This document shows positions 38,534-47,970 of a stretch of 64,000 nt of DNA, piece by piece. The notes beneath the pieces were generated by a model, which searched no databases, was not told the DNA's origin, and saw nothing but the letters and a program-made list of their open reading frames with translations. The first letter of the stretch is position 1; each line of letters begins with the position of its first letter. This DNA comes from Komagataeibacter xylinus (GTDB lineage Bacteria; Pseudomonadota; Alphaproteobacteria; Acetobacterales; Acetobacteraceae). Position numbers and translations under genes: made by a program. The stretch covers positions 1 through 64,000 of the forward strand of contig NZ_QQBI01000013.1 in assembly GCF_004302915.1 (NCBI RefSeq), written 5' to 3'.

Positions 38534-40585
38534 TCATTCAGCGGTCACCACCGGGGCGGGCTGGTTTTCCAGCGTGGCGGGCACATGCAGGGCGGGCAGG
38601 TGCAGTGTGGCGTGCCGCACCAGCATGACCGATGAAAACCCGAGCGAGAGCGTATAATCCCCCGCCGCCACGGCCCAGTTGCCCCCTGTCGCGTTCCACT
38701 GCCCCACCAGCCGCAGGCCTATGGGCACGCTGAGCCGCACCGGGTGCCCCGGGGCGACCATCACGCTGCGCCACGCGGCCAGCCTGCGTGGGTTGCCCGG
38801 CAGGTCGGGCGGAGTTTCGACATAAAGCTGGGGCACGGCCCGCAGCGCCGCCGTGCCGGGATTGGAGAGCGTGAAGCTGGCATTGAGGTGATTGCCCTCA
38901 CGCGCCACATGCAGTTCGCTCAGCACCAGCCGCCCGCGGGCCGACAGCCCGTAGCCAAACGGAAACAGCGGCACGACATGCGCGCGCTCGAAAGCGCGGT
39001 AATTCGCATCGACCATACCCGGCGGGTAAAGTCCGCCCGTCAACGTGACCGGCAGGTGGCCCGAGAAATCCTGCTGCCCCGACAACAGCGCCGACAGGGC
39101 CTGCGCATATTCATCCCGCCACGCCCAGCCCTGCACCACGCTATCGACCGCATCGAGCCAGGGCATCTGCCGGTCAGGGTCATCGGCGGTCAGCACCACG
39201 GCCACATGGCCGCCCAGCTCGGCCAGGGTGGTGATCATGCGGTTATCGTCATTGCTGGCGCTGAGCACCAGCGTGCGGGCGGCCTGCGCGCAGGCGGGCG
39301 GCAGCGTGCCCGTAGCCCCCGCGCCCTCAGGCGCGGTCACCACCGTTACATTCAGCCCGGCATGGCGCAGCCCTTCGGCCAGCAGGTCGGCGGGCCCGCG
39401 CATGGCGGGGTGCACCAGCACCAGCACCGGGCCAAGGGCGGGGTCGAAGGGCAGGACACGATTCTCGTTCTGCAGCAGCACCGCGCCCTCGGCCTCCACA
39501 TCACCCACCAGCGTATCGACCGGCGGGGGCTGCACGCCGGTGCGGGCAGCGGCGAAAGGCGGCGGGTGGTCAAGGCTGCCCGCCATGTAGAACGAGGCCA
39601 GGATATGCGTGACCATGGCCTGCACCTGCGCGGGCTTTACATCCCCATCGCGCACGGCCTTGCGCAGCATCTCGCCCAGCACGTCGGGCCGGTCGGGGCT
39701 GACCTGCTCCATGTCCACCCCCGTGGCGACGGCATTCAGCGCGGGCGCGGTATCCGTGCCATGCGGGGCGCTGCCCGGCGCACCCCCTCCCGGCAGGTCG
39801 CCTCCGGGCACGGACAGGATCATGCCGGGAAAATGCCATGCCTCATGCACCATGCCCGCGAGTCCCGTAACCTCATGGCACGGGGCCATGCCGCCGCACA
39901 GCATGGCCCCGCCATGGGCCACCTCCAGCGCCGTGGCCATGCCCAGCAGGCTGTGGGCCGCAAGGTCGGCGGCCCTGACCGGCGCGCCGCGCTCGGGGGC
40001 CGCGCCATCGGCGCGCACCTGCTCCTCACGCGCTACCGAGCCAAAGACCGGCAGCACGTGGCCCGATAGCAGCCCCGCCCCGATCATGCCCGCCATGCTG
40101 CCCGCCAGCACCTGGTCCTCGCCACCTTGCAACCGGCCCGAGGGCAGCGTGTCCACGCCGCCCACGCGCAGCACCGCGCGGCCATGCAGCCATTCCGCCC
40201 GGGCCCGGGCCACGCCTGCGCGGCGGGCGAGGTCGGGGTCCCATGTCGCGGCCAGCGCCAGCCATGGCAGCATGGGCCGGGGCGGGCCATCGCCGGGTTG
40301 CACAGGGGTGGCGAAGGTGGGCATGCGCAGCACCGGCAGCCCCAGCCGGGGCACGCCCGGCCAGGCCAGCAGGCCGGGGGCGTTCCCATCCCCATCGCCA
40401 GCCGGGGCGGGGCGGGCCTGAAGCACGGCCTGCTGCTCGGCGGGTTGCAGGCGGGCCGCCATGTCCGCCGCACGGGGACTGGTCGGGCTCGCGGCAACGG
40501 CTGTCGCTGCATGTGCTGGCGCGGCATAAAGCAGCCCCGTCATGAGCAGGAAGGCGAAAGACCGTGTAAGCGCGTGTTTCATCAT
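38534..40585 (-). CDS. GH3-like secreted protein, probably catalytically degenerate
   Basis: 683 residues with a signal peptide (MMKHALTRSFAFLLMTGLLY...AHA). The fold of glycoside hydrolase family 3 is visible: N-terminal barrel remnant (AATWDPDLARRAGVARARAE), GH3 C-terminal domain (AVLLQNENRVLPFDPALGP) and a fibronectin-III-like end after FPFGYGLSARGRLVLSELHV. Where the nucleophile motif SDW normally stands, the protein reads HFPGMILSVPGGDLPGG (about 244-262) with no Asp directly after Ser. The KHF motif is not found either. I infer loss of beta-glycosidase activity. M47 of the longer frame (40585) is the start; one codon later (40582) is possible. Confidence 0.78.
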   Translation of the reverse strand: MMKHALTRSFAFLLMTGLLYAAPAHAATAVAASPTSPRAADMAARLQPAEQQAVLQARPAPAGDGDGNAPGLLAWPGVPRLGLPVLRMPTFATPVQPGDGPPRPMLPWLALAATWDPDLARRAGVARARAEWLHGRAVLRVGGVDTLPSGRLQGGEDQVLAGSMAGMIGAGLLSGHVLPVFGSVAREEQVRADGAAPERGAPVRAADLAAHSLLGMATALEVAHGGAMLCGGMAPCHEVTGLAGMVHEAWHFPGMILSVPGGDLPGGGAPGSAPHGTDTAPALNAVATGVDMEQVSPDRPDVLGEMLRKAVRDGDVKPAQVQAMVTHILASFYMAGSLDHPPPFAAARTGVQPPPVDTLVGDVEAEGAVLLQNENRVLPFDPALGPVLVLVHPAMRGPADLLAEGLRHAGLNVTVVTAPEGAGATGTLPPACAQAARTLVLSASNDDNRMITTLAELGGHVAVVLTADDPDRQMPWLDAVDSVVQGWAWRDEYAQALSALLSGQQDFSGHLPVTLTGGLYPPGMVDANYRAFERAHVVPLFPFGYGLSARGRLVLSELHVAREGNHLNASFTLSNPGTAALRAVPQLYVETPPDLPGNPRRLAAWRSVMVAPGHPVRLSVPIGLRLVGQWNATGGNWAVAAGDYTLSLGFSSVMLVRHATLHLPALHVPATLENQPAPVVTAE

Positions 40586-40810
40586 GTTCCGCAGCAGTTG
40601 GCGAGTGTGCCCATTTTTGCGCTTCAATGGCCCGATTGTCACGCAGGGCACGGTAAAGTGCCCATGCGACTTGGCGTGGCTGGCGCGGCAGGATATGAAG
40701 AAGGATAACGCGACAGGCCGCAACGCCCCTGCCCGGCATGCCCGCCGGTGTCCGGGCGCGTGGCCGGATCACCACATGCGGGGGCCATCCCCGGCGTCCA
40801 CAGAGGCATC

Positions 40811-41344
40811 ATGACCCTTCGCCCGTTCCATCCCGCTCCCTCTGCCGCCCCCTCGGGCCGTGCCCTGCTGCCACGCGCCGCACTCCCCGCCCTGCTGGCC
40901 GCAAGCCTGCTGGCCGGTTGCGGCAGCGCGCCGCAACATGACAAAAGCGGGCTGGCCGTGCCCCAGAACCGCCTGCTGAAGGAAGATCGCGGCGCCAATG
41001 GCGGCTCCACGCCACTGGAAAGCAACGGGGTCAACGCCTTTTTGTGGCGTGGCGCGCTCGATACGCTGTCCTTCATGCCGTTTGCCTCGGCCGATGCGGT
41101 GGCGGGCGTGATCCTGACGGACTGGTACACGCCGCCCGCCACCAAGGATGAACGCTTCAAGATCACCTGCTTCGTCCTCTCGCGCAGCCTGCGCTCGGAT
41201 GCGGTGCGCGTCTCGGTGTTCCGCCAGGCCTATGAGGACGGGCAGTGGGTCGATACCCCGGTCGCCGCCAATACCGTGTCCGACATCACGGCCCGCATCC
41301 TGACCCGCGCGCGCCAGCTCCGCACCGATAGCGGCCAGCACTAG
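40811..41344 (+). CDS. DUF3576 family lipoprotein
   Basis: 177 residues. The lipobox LLAGC puts Cys37 as the lipid-anchored first residue after a basic, Pro/Ala-rich n-region, so it should sit in the outer membrane. The DUF3576 domain runs from GVNAFLWRGALDTLSFMPF through DAVAGVILTDWY to DITARILTRARQL (about 70-175). Its function is unknown but it is upstream of leuS in many alphaproteobacteria. The ATG at 40811 is chosen over an earlier one (40748) because of the signal peptide. 225 bases separate it from the divergent GH3 gene. Confidence 0.85.
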   Translation: MTLRPFHPAPSAAPSGRALLPRAALPALLAASLLAGCGSAPQHDKSGLAVPQNRLLKEDRGANGGSTPLESNGVNAFLWRGALDTLSFMPFASADAVAGVILTDWYTPPATKDERFKITCFVLSRSLRSDAVRVSVFRQAYEDGQWVDTPVAANTVSDITARILTRARQLRTDSGQH

Positions 41345-41444
41345 GCTTGACGCCCCGTAACGCAATCCCGGCCGGGCCATGCGCTGCCCGGCCCTTTTCA
41401 GCGGGCGCATGCCGCCCGCCCTCCGCTTACCGAACCAGAAGAAG

Positions 41445-44078
41445 ATGACCGAAACCAGCACCCCCCCGGACAACGCCACCCCCGCCTATGATTTCCACAC
41501 GGCCGAGCCGCAGTGGCAGGAACGCTGGGCGGCCTCGGGCATCTTCGACGTGCCGGACGTGCCGCCCGCCGACCGGCCCAAATACTATGTGCTGGAGATG
41601 TTCCCCTACCCGTCGGGGCAGCTGCACATGGGCCATGTGCGCAACTACACGCTGGGCGACGTGGTGGCGCGCTACAAGCGCGCGCGCGGCTTCAGCGTGC
41701 TGCACCCGATGGGGTGGGACGCCTTCGGCCTGCCTGCCGAGAACGCGGCGCGCGAGCGCGGCGTGCATCCGGGCCAGTGGACGATGGACAACATCGCCGC
41801 CATGCGCGCCACCCTCAAGCGCCTTGGTTTCTCCTTCAACTGGGACCGCGAGATCGCGACCTGCCTGCCCGAATATTATGGCAAGCAGCAGAAGCTGTTC
41901 CTTGACATGCTCAAGGGCGGGCTGGTCGAGCGCCGCGAAAGCTGGGTCAACTGGGACCCCGTGGACAACACCGTGCTGGCCAACGAGCAGGTGGTGGACG
42001 GGCGCGGCTGGCGCTCGGGCGCGCTGATCGAGCAGAAGAAGCTCTCGCAGTGGTTCCTCAAGATCACCCAGTTCGCCCCGCAACTGCTCGAGGGCCTGTC
42101 CACCCTGCCGCGCTGGCCCGAGCGCGTGCGCACCATGCAGGAACGCTGGATTGGCCGCTCGGAAGGGGCGAAGGTCCGCTTCGGCCTGCACGAGCCGCCC
42201 AAGGGCTTCGATACCGACCTTGATTCCATCGAGGTGTTCACCACCCGCCCCGACACGCTGTTCGGCATGTCCTTCCTGGCCATTGCCGCCGACCACCCGC
42301 TGGCGGCCAAGGTGGCGGCGGGCAACACGAAGGCGCAGGAATTCATTGCCGAATGCCAGCGCCTCGGCACATCGGAAGAGGCGATCGAAACCGCCGAGAA
42401 GCGTGGCTTCGACACCGGGCTGCGGGTCAGCCACCCGTTCATGCCCGATAAATCCTTCCCGGTCTGGATCGCGAATTTCGTGCTGATGGACTACGGCACG
42501 GGTGCGGTATTCGGCTGCCCCTGTGGCGACCAGCGCGACCTTGACTTCGCGCGCAAATACAACCTGCCGCTCACCCCCGTCATCCTGCCGCCGGGGGCGG
42601 AGGCCGGGACGTTCACCATGACCGACAGGGCATGTGACGGCCACGGCACGCTGTTCAACTCTGGCTTCCTTGACGGGCTGGACACGGATGCGGCGAAGAA
42701 AGAGGCCATCACCCGGCTTGAGGGCATGGGTGTTGGTCAGGGCGTGGTCAACTGGCGGCTGCGCGACTGGGGCATTTCGCGCCAGCGCTACTGGGGCTGC
42801 CCGATCCCGGTCATCCACTGCACCGATTGCGGCGCGCAGCCCGTGCCCGATGACCAGCTGCCCGTAAAGCTGCCCGAGGACGTGACCTTCGACCGCCCCG
42901 GCAACCCGCTGGAACACCACCCCACCTGGAAGCACGTGGCCTGCCCCAACTGCGGCAAGCCCGCCCTGCGCGAGACCGATACCTGCGACACGTTTGTGGA
43001 CAGCTCGTGGTATTTCGCCCGCTTTACCGCGCCGCATGCCGCCACCCCCACCCTGCCCGCCGCAGCCGATGGCTGGCTGCCGGTGGACCAGTATATTGGC
43101 GGCATCGAGCATGCGATCCTGCACCTGCTCTATGCCCGCTTCTTTACCCGCGCCATGCACGAGACCGAGCACCTGCATGTCGATGAGCCCTTCAACGGGC
43201 TGTTCACGCAGGGCATGGTCAACCACGAGAGCTACCGCGACGCGGAAGGAAACTGGCTCTACCCCGAGGAGGTCGAGCGCCGCGCGGACAGCGCCGTGCG
43301 CCGCGACAACGGCGCGCCGGTCACGATTGGCCGCGTGGAAAAAATGTCCAAGTCCAAGCGCAACACGGTCGCACCCGTGGCCATCATCGAGCGGTTTGGC
43401 GCGGATACGGCGCGGTGGTTCGTGCTGTCGGACAGCCCGCCCGAGCGTGACATGGAATGGACGGAATCGGGTGTCGCCGCCTCCGCGCGCTTCCTGCAGC
43501 GCCTGTTCCGCCTTGTGCGCGGCGTGGCTGAACAGACCCCGGCTGATGCCGCCTGCCCCGCCACCCTTTCACGCGCGGCCGATGGGCTGCGCCGCGCCAC
43601 GCATCGCGCCATCGCCGCCGTGACCGAGGCGCTGGAAGGCTTCAGCGCCAACGTGGCCGTGGCCCGCCTGCATGAACTCACCTCTGCCCTGGCCGAGGCC
43701 GAGAAGGCGGCAGGTGAGGACGGCATGGCCTTCGCACGCCGCGAGGCCGCCACCATGCTCGCCCTGCTGGCCGCCCCCATGGTGCCCCACCAGGCGGAAG
43801 CGATGATGGCGCTGCTCGAGCCCGCCGGCCAGCCGGTGGTGGAGCGCACCTGGCCCACCGCCATCCCCGACCTGCTCAAGGCCAGCGAGCTGACCATTGC
43901 GGTGCAGATCATGGGCAAGCTGCGCGGCACCATCGCCGTAGCGCCCGACCTGCCGGCAGACAGGGTGATCGCCCTGGCGGAAGCCGAGCCGAACGTGGCC
44001 CGCCTGCTTGAGGGGGCACGGATCGTCAAGCGCATCCATGTGCCCGGCCGCATCGTCAATTTCGTGGTTGCGAAATAG
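41445..44078 (+). CDS. leuS: Leucyl-tRNA synthetase
   Basis: 877 residues, class I synthetase. HIGH-type motif HMGH in [14 protein letters not shown] (about 56-69), the CP1 editing domain in the middle ([20 protein letters not shown]), a zinc-like Cys pair ([15 protein letters not shown]), the KMSKS loop EKMSKSKRN (about 633-641) and the C-terminal anticodon-binding domain ending IVNFVVAK. The ATG at 41445 is chosen because the conserved region begins near residue 12 ([15 protein letters not shown]). First gene of a conserved leuS-lptE-holA cluster, lptE starting two bases after its stop. Confidence 0.97.
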   Translation: MTETSTPPDNATPAYDFHTAEPQWQERWAASGIFDVPDVPPADRPKYYVLEMFPYPSGQLHMGHVRNYTLGDVVARYKRARGFSVLHPMGWDAFGLPAENAARERGVHPGQWTMDNIAAMRATLKRLGFSFNWDREIATCLPEYYGKQQKLFLDMLKGGLVERRESWVNWDPVDNTVLANEQVVDGRGWRSGALIEQKKLSQWFLKITQFAPQLLEGLSTLPRWPERVRTMQERWIGRSEGAKVRFGLHEPPKGFDTDLDSIEVFTTRPDTLFGMSFLAIAADHPLAAKVAAGNTKAQEFIAECQRLGTSEEAIETAEKRGFDTGLRVSHPFMPDKSFPVWIANFVLMDYGTGAVFGCPCGDQRDLDFARKYNLPLTPVILPPGAEAGTFTMTDRACDGHGTLFNSGFLDGLDTDAAKKEAITRLEGMGVGQGVVNWRLRDWGISRQRYWGCPIPVIHCTDCGAQPVPDDQLPVKLPEDVTFDRPGNPLEHHPTWKHVACPNCGKPALRETDTCDTFVDSSWYFARFTAPHAATPTLPAAADGWLPVDQYIGGIEHAILHLLYARFFTRAMHETEHLHVDEPFNGLFTQGMVNHESYRDAEGNWLYPEEVERRADSAVRRDNGAPVTIGRVEKMSKSKRNTVAPVAIIERFGADTARWFVLSDSPPERDMEWTESGVAASARFLQRLFRLVRGVAEQTPADAACPATLSRAADGLRRATHRAIAAVTEALEGFSANVAVARLHELTSALAEAEKAAGEDGMAFARREAATMLALLAAPMVPHQAEAMMALLEPAGQPVVERTWPTAIPDLLKASELTIAVQIMGKLRGTIAVAPDLPADRVIALAEAEPNVARLLEGARIVKRIHVPGRIVNFVVAK

Positions 44079-44080
44079 AC

Positions 44081-44965
44081 ATGGCCCTTCCCGTCCGTCG
44101 CACCGGCGTGCTGTGCGCCCTGCTCATGCTGGCAGGGTGCGGCTTTTCCCCGATGTACAAGACGACGGGAAGCCATATCGGCGCCGATGGCAAACCCACC
44201 ACCGGCAACGTGCTGGCCGAGCTCAGGCAGGTTTATGTCGCGCGCATCAACGAGCGCTACGGCCAGTTGCTGCGCCAGGCCCTGCAGCAGGACATGGGGG
44301 GCGCCGGGCCGGAAAACCCGACCGGTTACGTGCTGCGCATCCGCACCTACCTGATGAACGAGGCCGTGGACATCCACGCCGACAACACATCGGGCCGCAC
44401 GCGCACCACCGCCTTCGCCCACTGGACGCTGGAGACCGTGGCCAACAGCCCGGTCATGCTGGCGGGGGGCGATGCCTCGGTGGTGGATGGCGTGAACAAC
44501 AATTACGAGCAGTATTTCGCCCAGACCCTGAACCTTGAGGGCGTGCGCGCCCGCGTGGCCAAGAACCTGGCCGAGCAGATCACGCAGGAAGTGGCCGTGT
44601 GGTTCCGCACCCATGCCAAACCCGCTGTCAGCGGCTCGGTGCGGGGGCAGAACCAGCCGCGCTACATCGACCCCAACGGCATCATCAACCCCAACAACCA
44701 GATGCCCGCCCAGCACCCCGCCGCCGATGGCCTGCCCACCATGGCCACCGGCCGCACCGATGCCCAGCTGAACGAGGAAAACAACGGCGGCATGACCATG
44801 CCCGATGAAAACGGCCCTATGGACAACACGCCGGACACCACCACCACCACCACCACCACCCAGACCCCCGCCACGTCCGGTCAGGGCAGCTATTCGCGGA
44901 GCCCGTCGACATCGGAGAACGATGACATGTCGGGCATCAGCATCGGGGGCAACGAGAACCAGTGA
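44081..44965 (+). CDS. lptE: LPS-assembly lipoprotein LptE, with extended Thr-rich C-terminus
   Basis: 294 residues. Lipobox LMLAGC (Cys20) directs it to the outer membrane, where LptE plugs the LptD barrel and helps deliver LPS. The family core GFSPMYKTTGSH through QEVAVWFRTHA spans about 21-180. The last ~110 residues are unusual: Asn/Pro/Gly/Met-rich with PDTTTTTTTTQTPATSG (encoded by a run of ACC triplets, 44839-44862). Typical LptE is shorter. Position between leuS and holA is the classic one, and the last four bases (ATGA-type overlap) couple it to holA. Confidence 0.88.
   Translation: MALPVRRTGVLCALLMLAGCGFSPMYKTTGSHIGADGKPTTGNVLAELRQVYVARINERYGQLLRQALQQDMGGAGPENPTGYVLRIRTYLMNEAVDIHADNTSGRTRTTAFAHWTLETVANSPVMLAGGDASVVDGVNNNYEQYFAQTLNLEGVRARVAKNLAEQITQEVAVWFRTHAKPAVSGSVRGQNQPRYIDPNGIINPNNQMPAQHPAADGLPTMATGRTDAQLNEENNGGMTMPDENGPMDNTPDTTTTTTTTQTPATSGQGSYSRSPSTSENDDMSGISIGGNENQ
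44839..44862 (+). repeat. ACC triplet repeat (poly-Thr codons)
   Basis: Eight ACC units encode consecutive threonines in the LptE tail. A trinucleotide tract can expand or contract without shifting frame, so the tail length could vary between strains. Reported as seen; variability is inference. Confidence 0.8.
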
Positions 44966-45981
44966 AGATCGACGCCCGCTCCGTCAACGCGACCCTGAAC
45001 GCGCCCGGCGCGCTGCGGGCCATCGTGCTGCATGGGGATGATGCCGGGCTGATCCGTGAACGGGCCACGACGGCGGCACGGGCCATCTGCCCCGACCTGA
45101 ACGACCCGTTTCGCGTGGCCATGCTGGGCCGCGAAGACCATGACCGGCTGGAGGAGGAAACCACCGCCCTGTCGCTGACCGGCGGGCGGCGCGTGATCTG
45201 GCTGCGTGAGGTGGGTGACAGCGTGCTGGCCGCCCTGCAGCGCTGCCTGGCGCAGGAATCCGACACGCTGGTCATCCTTGAGGCACCGGGTCTGGCCTCC
45301 CGCTCCAAACTGCGCGCCTTTGCCGAAAAGGACCGCCATTGCGGCGTAATCGGCTGCTACCCCGAGGAAGGCCGCGCGCTTGAAGGTGCGATCCGGCAGA
45401 TGCTAGCGGGGCATGACGTGGGCATTGACCCCGATGCGCTGGGCTGGATGGTTGAACGCGCGGGGCCGGACCGTGCCGCCACCCGCAGCGAAGTGGAAAA
45501 GCTGGCCCTGTTCGCCGGGGCTGGCGGCAGACTGGGGCTGGAGGATGTGCGCGCCTGCGTGGGCGATGCCGCTGGCGTATCGCTGGAGGATGCGGCTTTC
45601 GCCGCCATGGCGGGCGAGCGCGAAGCCGCCGATGCCGCCGCCGAGCGCGCGCTGGTGACCGATGGCAGCAGCCCGGTGGCGCTGGCGCGCGTGCTGCTAG
45701 GCCACATTCACCGCCTGCGCCGGGTGCGGCTGGCCATGGATGGCGGGATGGGCCGGGCAGAAGCCATGCGGCAGTTGCGGCCGCCGGTATTCTTCAAGCG
45801 CACGGACAGTTTCGGGCAGGCACTCAATGCCTGGTCGGCGGCCGCCCTGCTGCAGGCGGCACAGGACACGCAGGCGCTGGAACTGGCCTGCAAGCAGACC
45901 GGCAGCCCCGATATCGTGCTGGGACTGCGGCATGTGGCCCGCCTGTGCGGACTGGCGCAGAAGGCACGCAGGCGGCGTTAA
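44962..45981 (+). CDS. holA: DNA polymerase III subunit delta
   Basis: 339 residues, clamp-loader delta subunit that opens the beta clamp. Start residues KIDARSVNATLNAPGALR lead to the first domain with VLHGDDAGLIRERATTAAR (about 24-42); middle domain TLVILEAPGLASRSKLRAFA and the AAA+-like DRHCGVIGCY segment follow. The C-terminal collar domain contains LARVLLGHIHRLRRVRLAMDGG and PPVFFKRTDSFGQAL. GTG start at 44962 overlaps the lptE stop. Last gene before the intron-bearing tRNA. Confidence 0.93.
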   Translation: MKIDARSVNATLNAPGALRAIVLHGDDAGLIRERATTAARAICPDLNDPFRVAMLGREDHDRLEEETTALSLTGGRRVIWLREVGDSVLAALQRCLAQESDTLVILEAPGLASRSKLRAFAEKDRHCGVIGCYPEEGRALEGAIRQMLAGHDVGIDPDALGWMVERAGPDRAATRSEVEKLALFAGAGGRLGLEDVRACVGDAAGVSLEDAAFAAMAGEREAADAAAERALVTDGSSPVALARVLLGHIHRLRRVRLAMDGGMGRAEAMRQLRPPVFFKRTDSFGQALNAWSAAALLQAAQDTQALELACKQTGSPDIVLGLRHVARLCGLAQKARRRR

Positions 45982-46017
45982 AAGAAAAATTGGCCCCGCC
46001 CGTGCAAACAAAACACC

Positions 46018-46046
46018 TTGCCCGCAGGCATGGGCTCGGTTAGAAA
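46018..46046 (+). promoter_or_regulatory. Candidate promoter of the tRNA-Arg gene
   Basis: TTGCCC (46018-46023) and TAGAAA (46041-46046) are separated by exactly 17 bases, a fair match to the sigma-70 -35 and -10 hexamers. Transcription would start around 46053, just ahead of the tRNA at 46058. Predicted by eye. Confidence 0.45.
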
Positions 46047-46057
46047 GCTGGCAGTAT

Positions 46058-46356
46058 GTCCGCGTAGCTCAGCCGGATAGAGCACAGGATTCCTGGTTTT
46101 CAAATTGGGCGCCATGACGGGAAACCCCATGGCGGATCTGCTCAAATTCGGGGAACGCTCTGGCGAAAGCCGTGCCAATCCCGAGCCAAGGCCGGCCCTG
46201 CCGGCAAGGTGTAGAGACTGGATGGGCAGCACCTGTAGGCCGCACGCGGCCCATGGTGAAGGGACAGTCCAGACCACGAACGCCATGACCATGGCGGCGG
46301 CGAAAGCCGAAGTGGTATGAATCCTGGGGCCGTGGGTTCGAATCCCGCCGCGGACA
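46058..46356 (+). tRNA. tRNA-Arg(CCU) gene interrupted by a group I intron
   Basis: The two exons, 46058-46094 and 46320-46356, join to a normal 74-base cloverleaf without CCA. The acceptor stem GTCCGCG/CGCGGAC pairs perfectly; the D arm is GCTC...GAGC; the anticodon stem CAGGA pairs with TCCTG around the loop TTCCTAA, anticodon CCT (46092-46094); the T arm is GTGGG-TTCGAAT-CCCGC with one T-G wobble; the discriminator is A. The anticodon reads AGG (Arg). A tRNA finder that disallows long introns would miss the gene. Confidence 0.93.
46095..46319 (+). ncRNA. Self-splicing group I intron (225 nt) within tRNA-Arg(CCU)
   Basis: Inserted directly after the anticodon. The 5' exon ends in U (46094) and the intron ends in G (46319), as group I introns require. 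The guide GGG (46107-46109) pairs with exon CCU, giving the U-G splice-site wobble, in a P1 hairpin closed by intron GGTT and AATT. Core helices by eye: P4 TCGGG (46148-46152) with CCCGA (46180-46184); P5 GGC-GAAA-GCC (46162-46171); P6 GCCGG/CCGGC; P7 GACTG (46216-46220) with CAGTC (46265-46269); P8 GGCCGC/GCGGCC; a P9 GAAA tetraloop near the 3' end. J6/7-P7 reads GGTGTAGAGACT, as in the well-known Azoarcus tRNA-Ile intron. No ORF, so it is not mobile on its own. Confidence 0.92.
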
Positions 46357-46523
46357 TACCTTCTTTTTCAGGAATGACCTCAAAGAGCAGGGAAAAGCTT
46401 TTTCAGGCCGCTTTTCCGTCCCCTTCCAGCAAGGATCGCCTCCCCAGGAAATTTCGGCCCTTTCAAACAATGGGCCGCGACAGCGCCGGGCTGGCCAGCC
46501 CGGCGGCACAGGTTTGGATGATA

Positions 46524-47018
46524 TTATCCGCCGGATGCACTGCCCGCATCGGGGCACTGATCGATAACGCTCTGGAAAGTCGATGCAGGCATATGCCCCG
46601 TGACCGCGCCATGGTAGCCAACAATCTTGAAATCGAACCCCGTTTTGGCAAACTGGTAGAATTCGTCCTTTGAGAGTTTGATGGCACCGCGTTCATCAAT
46701 CAGGCAGCCACCCGCGCCCATACAGGCATGGGCGTCCGATCCCAGGTCGTTATAGGTGTATTGATGCCCGTCGCTCCACACGGTTTCAGGCGACAGGCGG
46801 TTATATGAGTTATATTCAATGCCCACCGCGTATCCCTTGTCCTGCACATAGGTCGCGATGGTATTCAATGTCTGCAGCAGTCCGGGATGATCCGTATGCT
46901 TGCCCGAAACACAGGCCGTGGCGCCAGTGTATTTGTCATGTACTATCTGCGGGTGGCCCTGACATCCGCAAAGAGCCAGCATGACCATACCAGACCCTAA
47001 TATTGCAAGACGCTTCAT
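46524..47018 (-). CDS. Orphan lipoprotein beside the tRNA
   Basis: 164 residues from the ATG at 47018. A lipoprotein signal (KRLAILGSGMVMLALCGC, lipid Cys19) is followed by a small cysteine-containing domain with TACVSGKHTDHPGLLQTLNT, YAVGIEYNSYNRLSPETVW and HACMGAGGCLIDERGAIKL (about 110-130). I do not recognise the family. Base use is lower in GC than the housekeeping neighbours, and there is no operon partner: the tRNA ends 167 bases away in the opposite direction and AT-rich DNA begins upstream. Probably acquired with the AT-rich region (inference). Confidence 0.68.
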   Translation of the reverse strand: MKRLAILGSGMVMLALCGCQGHPQIVHDKYTGATACVSGKHTDHPGLLQTLNTIATYVQDKGYAVGIEYNSYNRLSPETVWSDGHQYTYNDLGSDAHACMGAGGCLIDERGAIKLSKDEFYQFAKTGFDFKIVGYHGAVTGHMPASTFQSVIDQCPDAGSASGG

Positions 47019-47740
47019 GGTACAAAAAATCCTTAAACCAGAAATATGGAAGTCATAGCTAGGTAATAATTGAAATATGTCAATATATGACAATTTATCA
47101 TTTATAAATATTATAGCGCCTTTTTAATACTTTAAATAAATGTTGAAAATAAAGTATATATCATGTAATTTAAATTATTTAATTTAAACTGTTAACAAAA
47201 AATATTCATATAATTCTTTCCGTCATCATATCCAAAAATAAAGACATCTTTCTGCTGAAACATTGAAAAACCATGAAAAACCGCCACTTTCTACCAGAAA
47301 GGAACATGGCAGAAAGTTTTATTATTTTTTATTGATGATTTATTTCAAACTTTATTTATGGCGCTCCCGCAGATGGTGGAGCAGCATCTGCACGAACTGA
47401 AAAAAGCACCTTTCCGTCCATCCCGCCCCCGCATGCCAGGCGCGGAACACGCATGGCATGCAGGACTTCATCATGCTGCATGTCGCAACCCATCACCGCT
47501 ACAACCCACGCGGATGGAAAGCGTCTTCATGCGGACAAATCTTGCATGATCGATACAATCCCGGACAGCGCACCTGATGGACACATGGGCGCGCAGACGT
47601 GACAGGAACGCAAAAAAGGCGCTTGCGCCTGGCCACCGGGGACAAAGGTTTTCCCCACAGCAGCCACATGGCAACGCCCTCTACGATAAACAGTTTTCAA
47701 ACAATGTGTTGATTGGAAATGATAACGGTTCAGACGCAGC

Positions 47741-47805
47741 ATCCCTTTTTGTCAGGAAGGCCGCATTGCCTGAAGCTTTTCGAAAACAGCTTCACCAAAA
47801 ACTTT
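47741..47805. repeat. Remnant of the double-hairpin repeat, copy 8
   Basis: Degraded: CATCCCTTTTTGTCAGGAAGG in place of the GC hairpin (quoted in part), then TGAAGCTTTTCGAAAACAGC, CACCAAAAACTTTCT. The second arm and outer end are recognisable; the first stem has lost pairing. Confidence 0.6.
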
Positions 47806-47970
47806 CTCCTGCTTTCCCTGTCCTCTTTACGGGTAACGGGCTGACATCCGTGCCTTTTGGTCGCATGCTTTATCCTGTGCAATACCAGAACGCGCGCACG
47901 CGAAGTATGGAAGCAGCATAAAAGTTCCCTTCATATTATTTATTTATTCACAACTATGACGTGTAAACTA

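Noticed and set aside
41427-43226. 599-codon frame antisense to leuS
   Set aside because: Shadow of a highly biased real gene; leuS motifs on the + strand are unambiguous.
46105-46320. A 71-codon open frame inside the tRNA intron
   Set aside because: It lies wholly within the group I intron, starts in the P2 region and has no ribosome-binding site. The sequence is explained by RNA structure.
46018-46356. Prophage or integrase-type insertion at the tRNA
   Set aside because: The interruption lies inside the anticodon loop with complete group I structure, not at the tRNA 3' end, and no integrase is adjacent.
47358-47921. Two small frames in the AT-rich region
   Set aside because: No ribosome-binding site, no domain; the second contains the repeat remnant.
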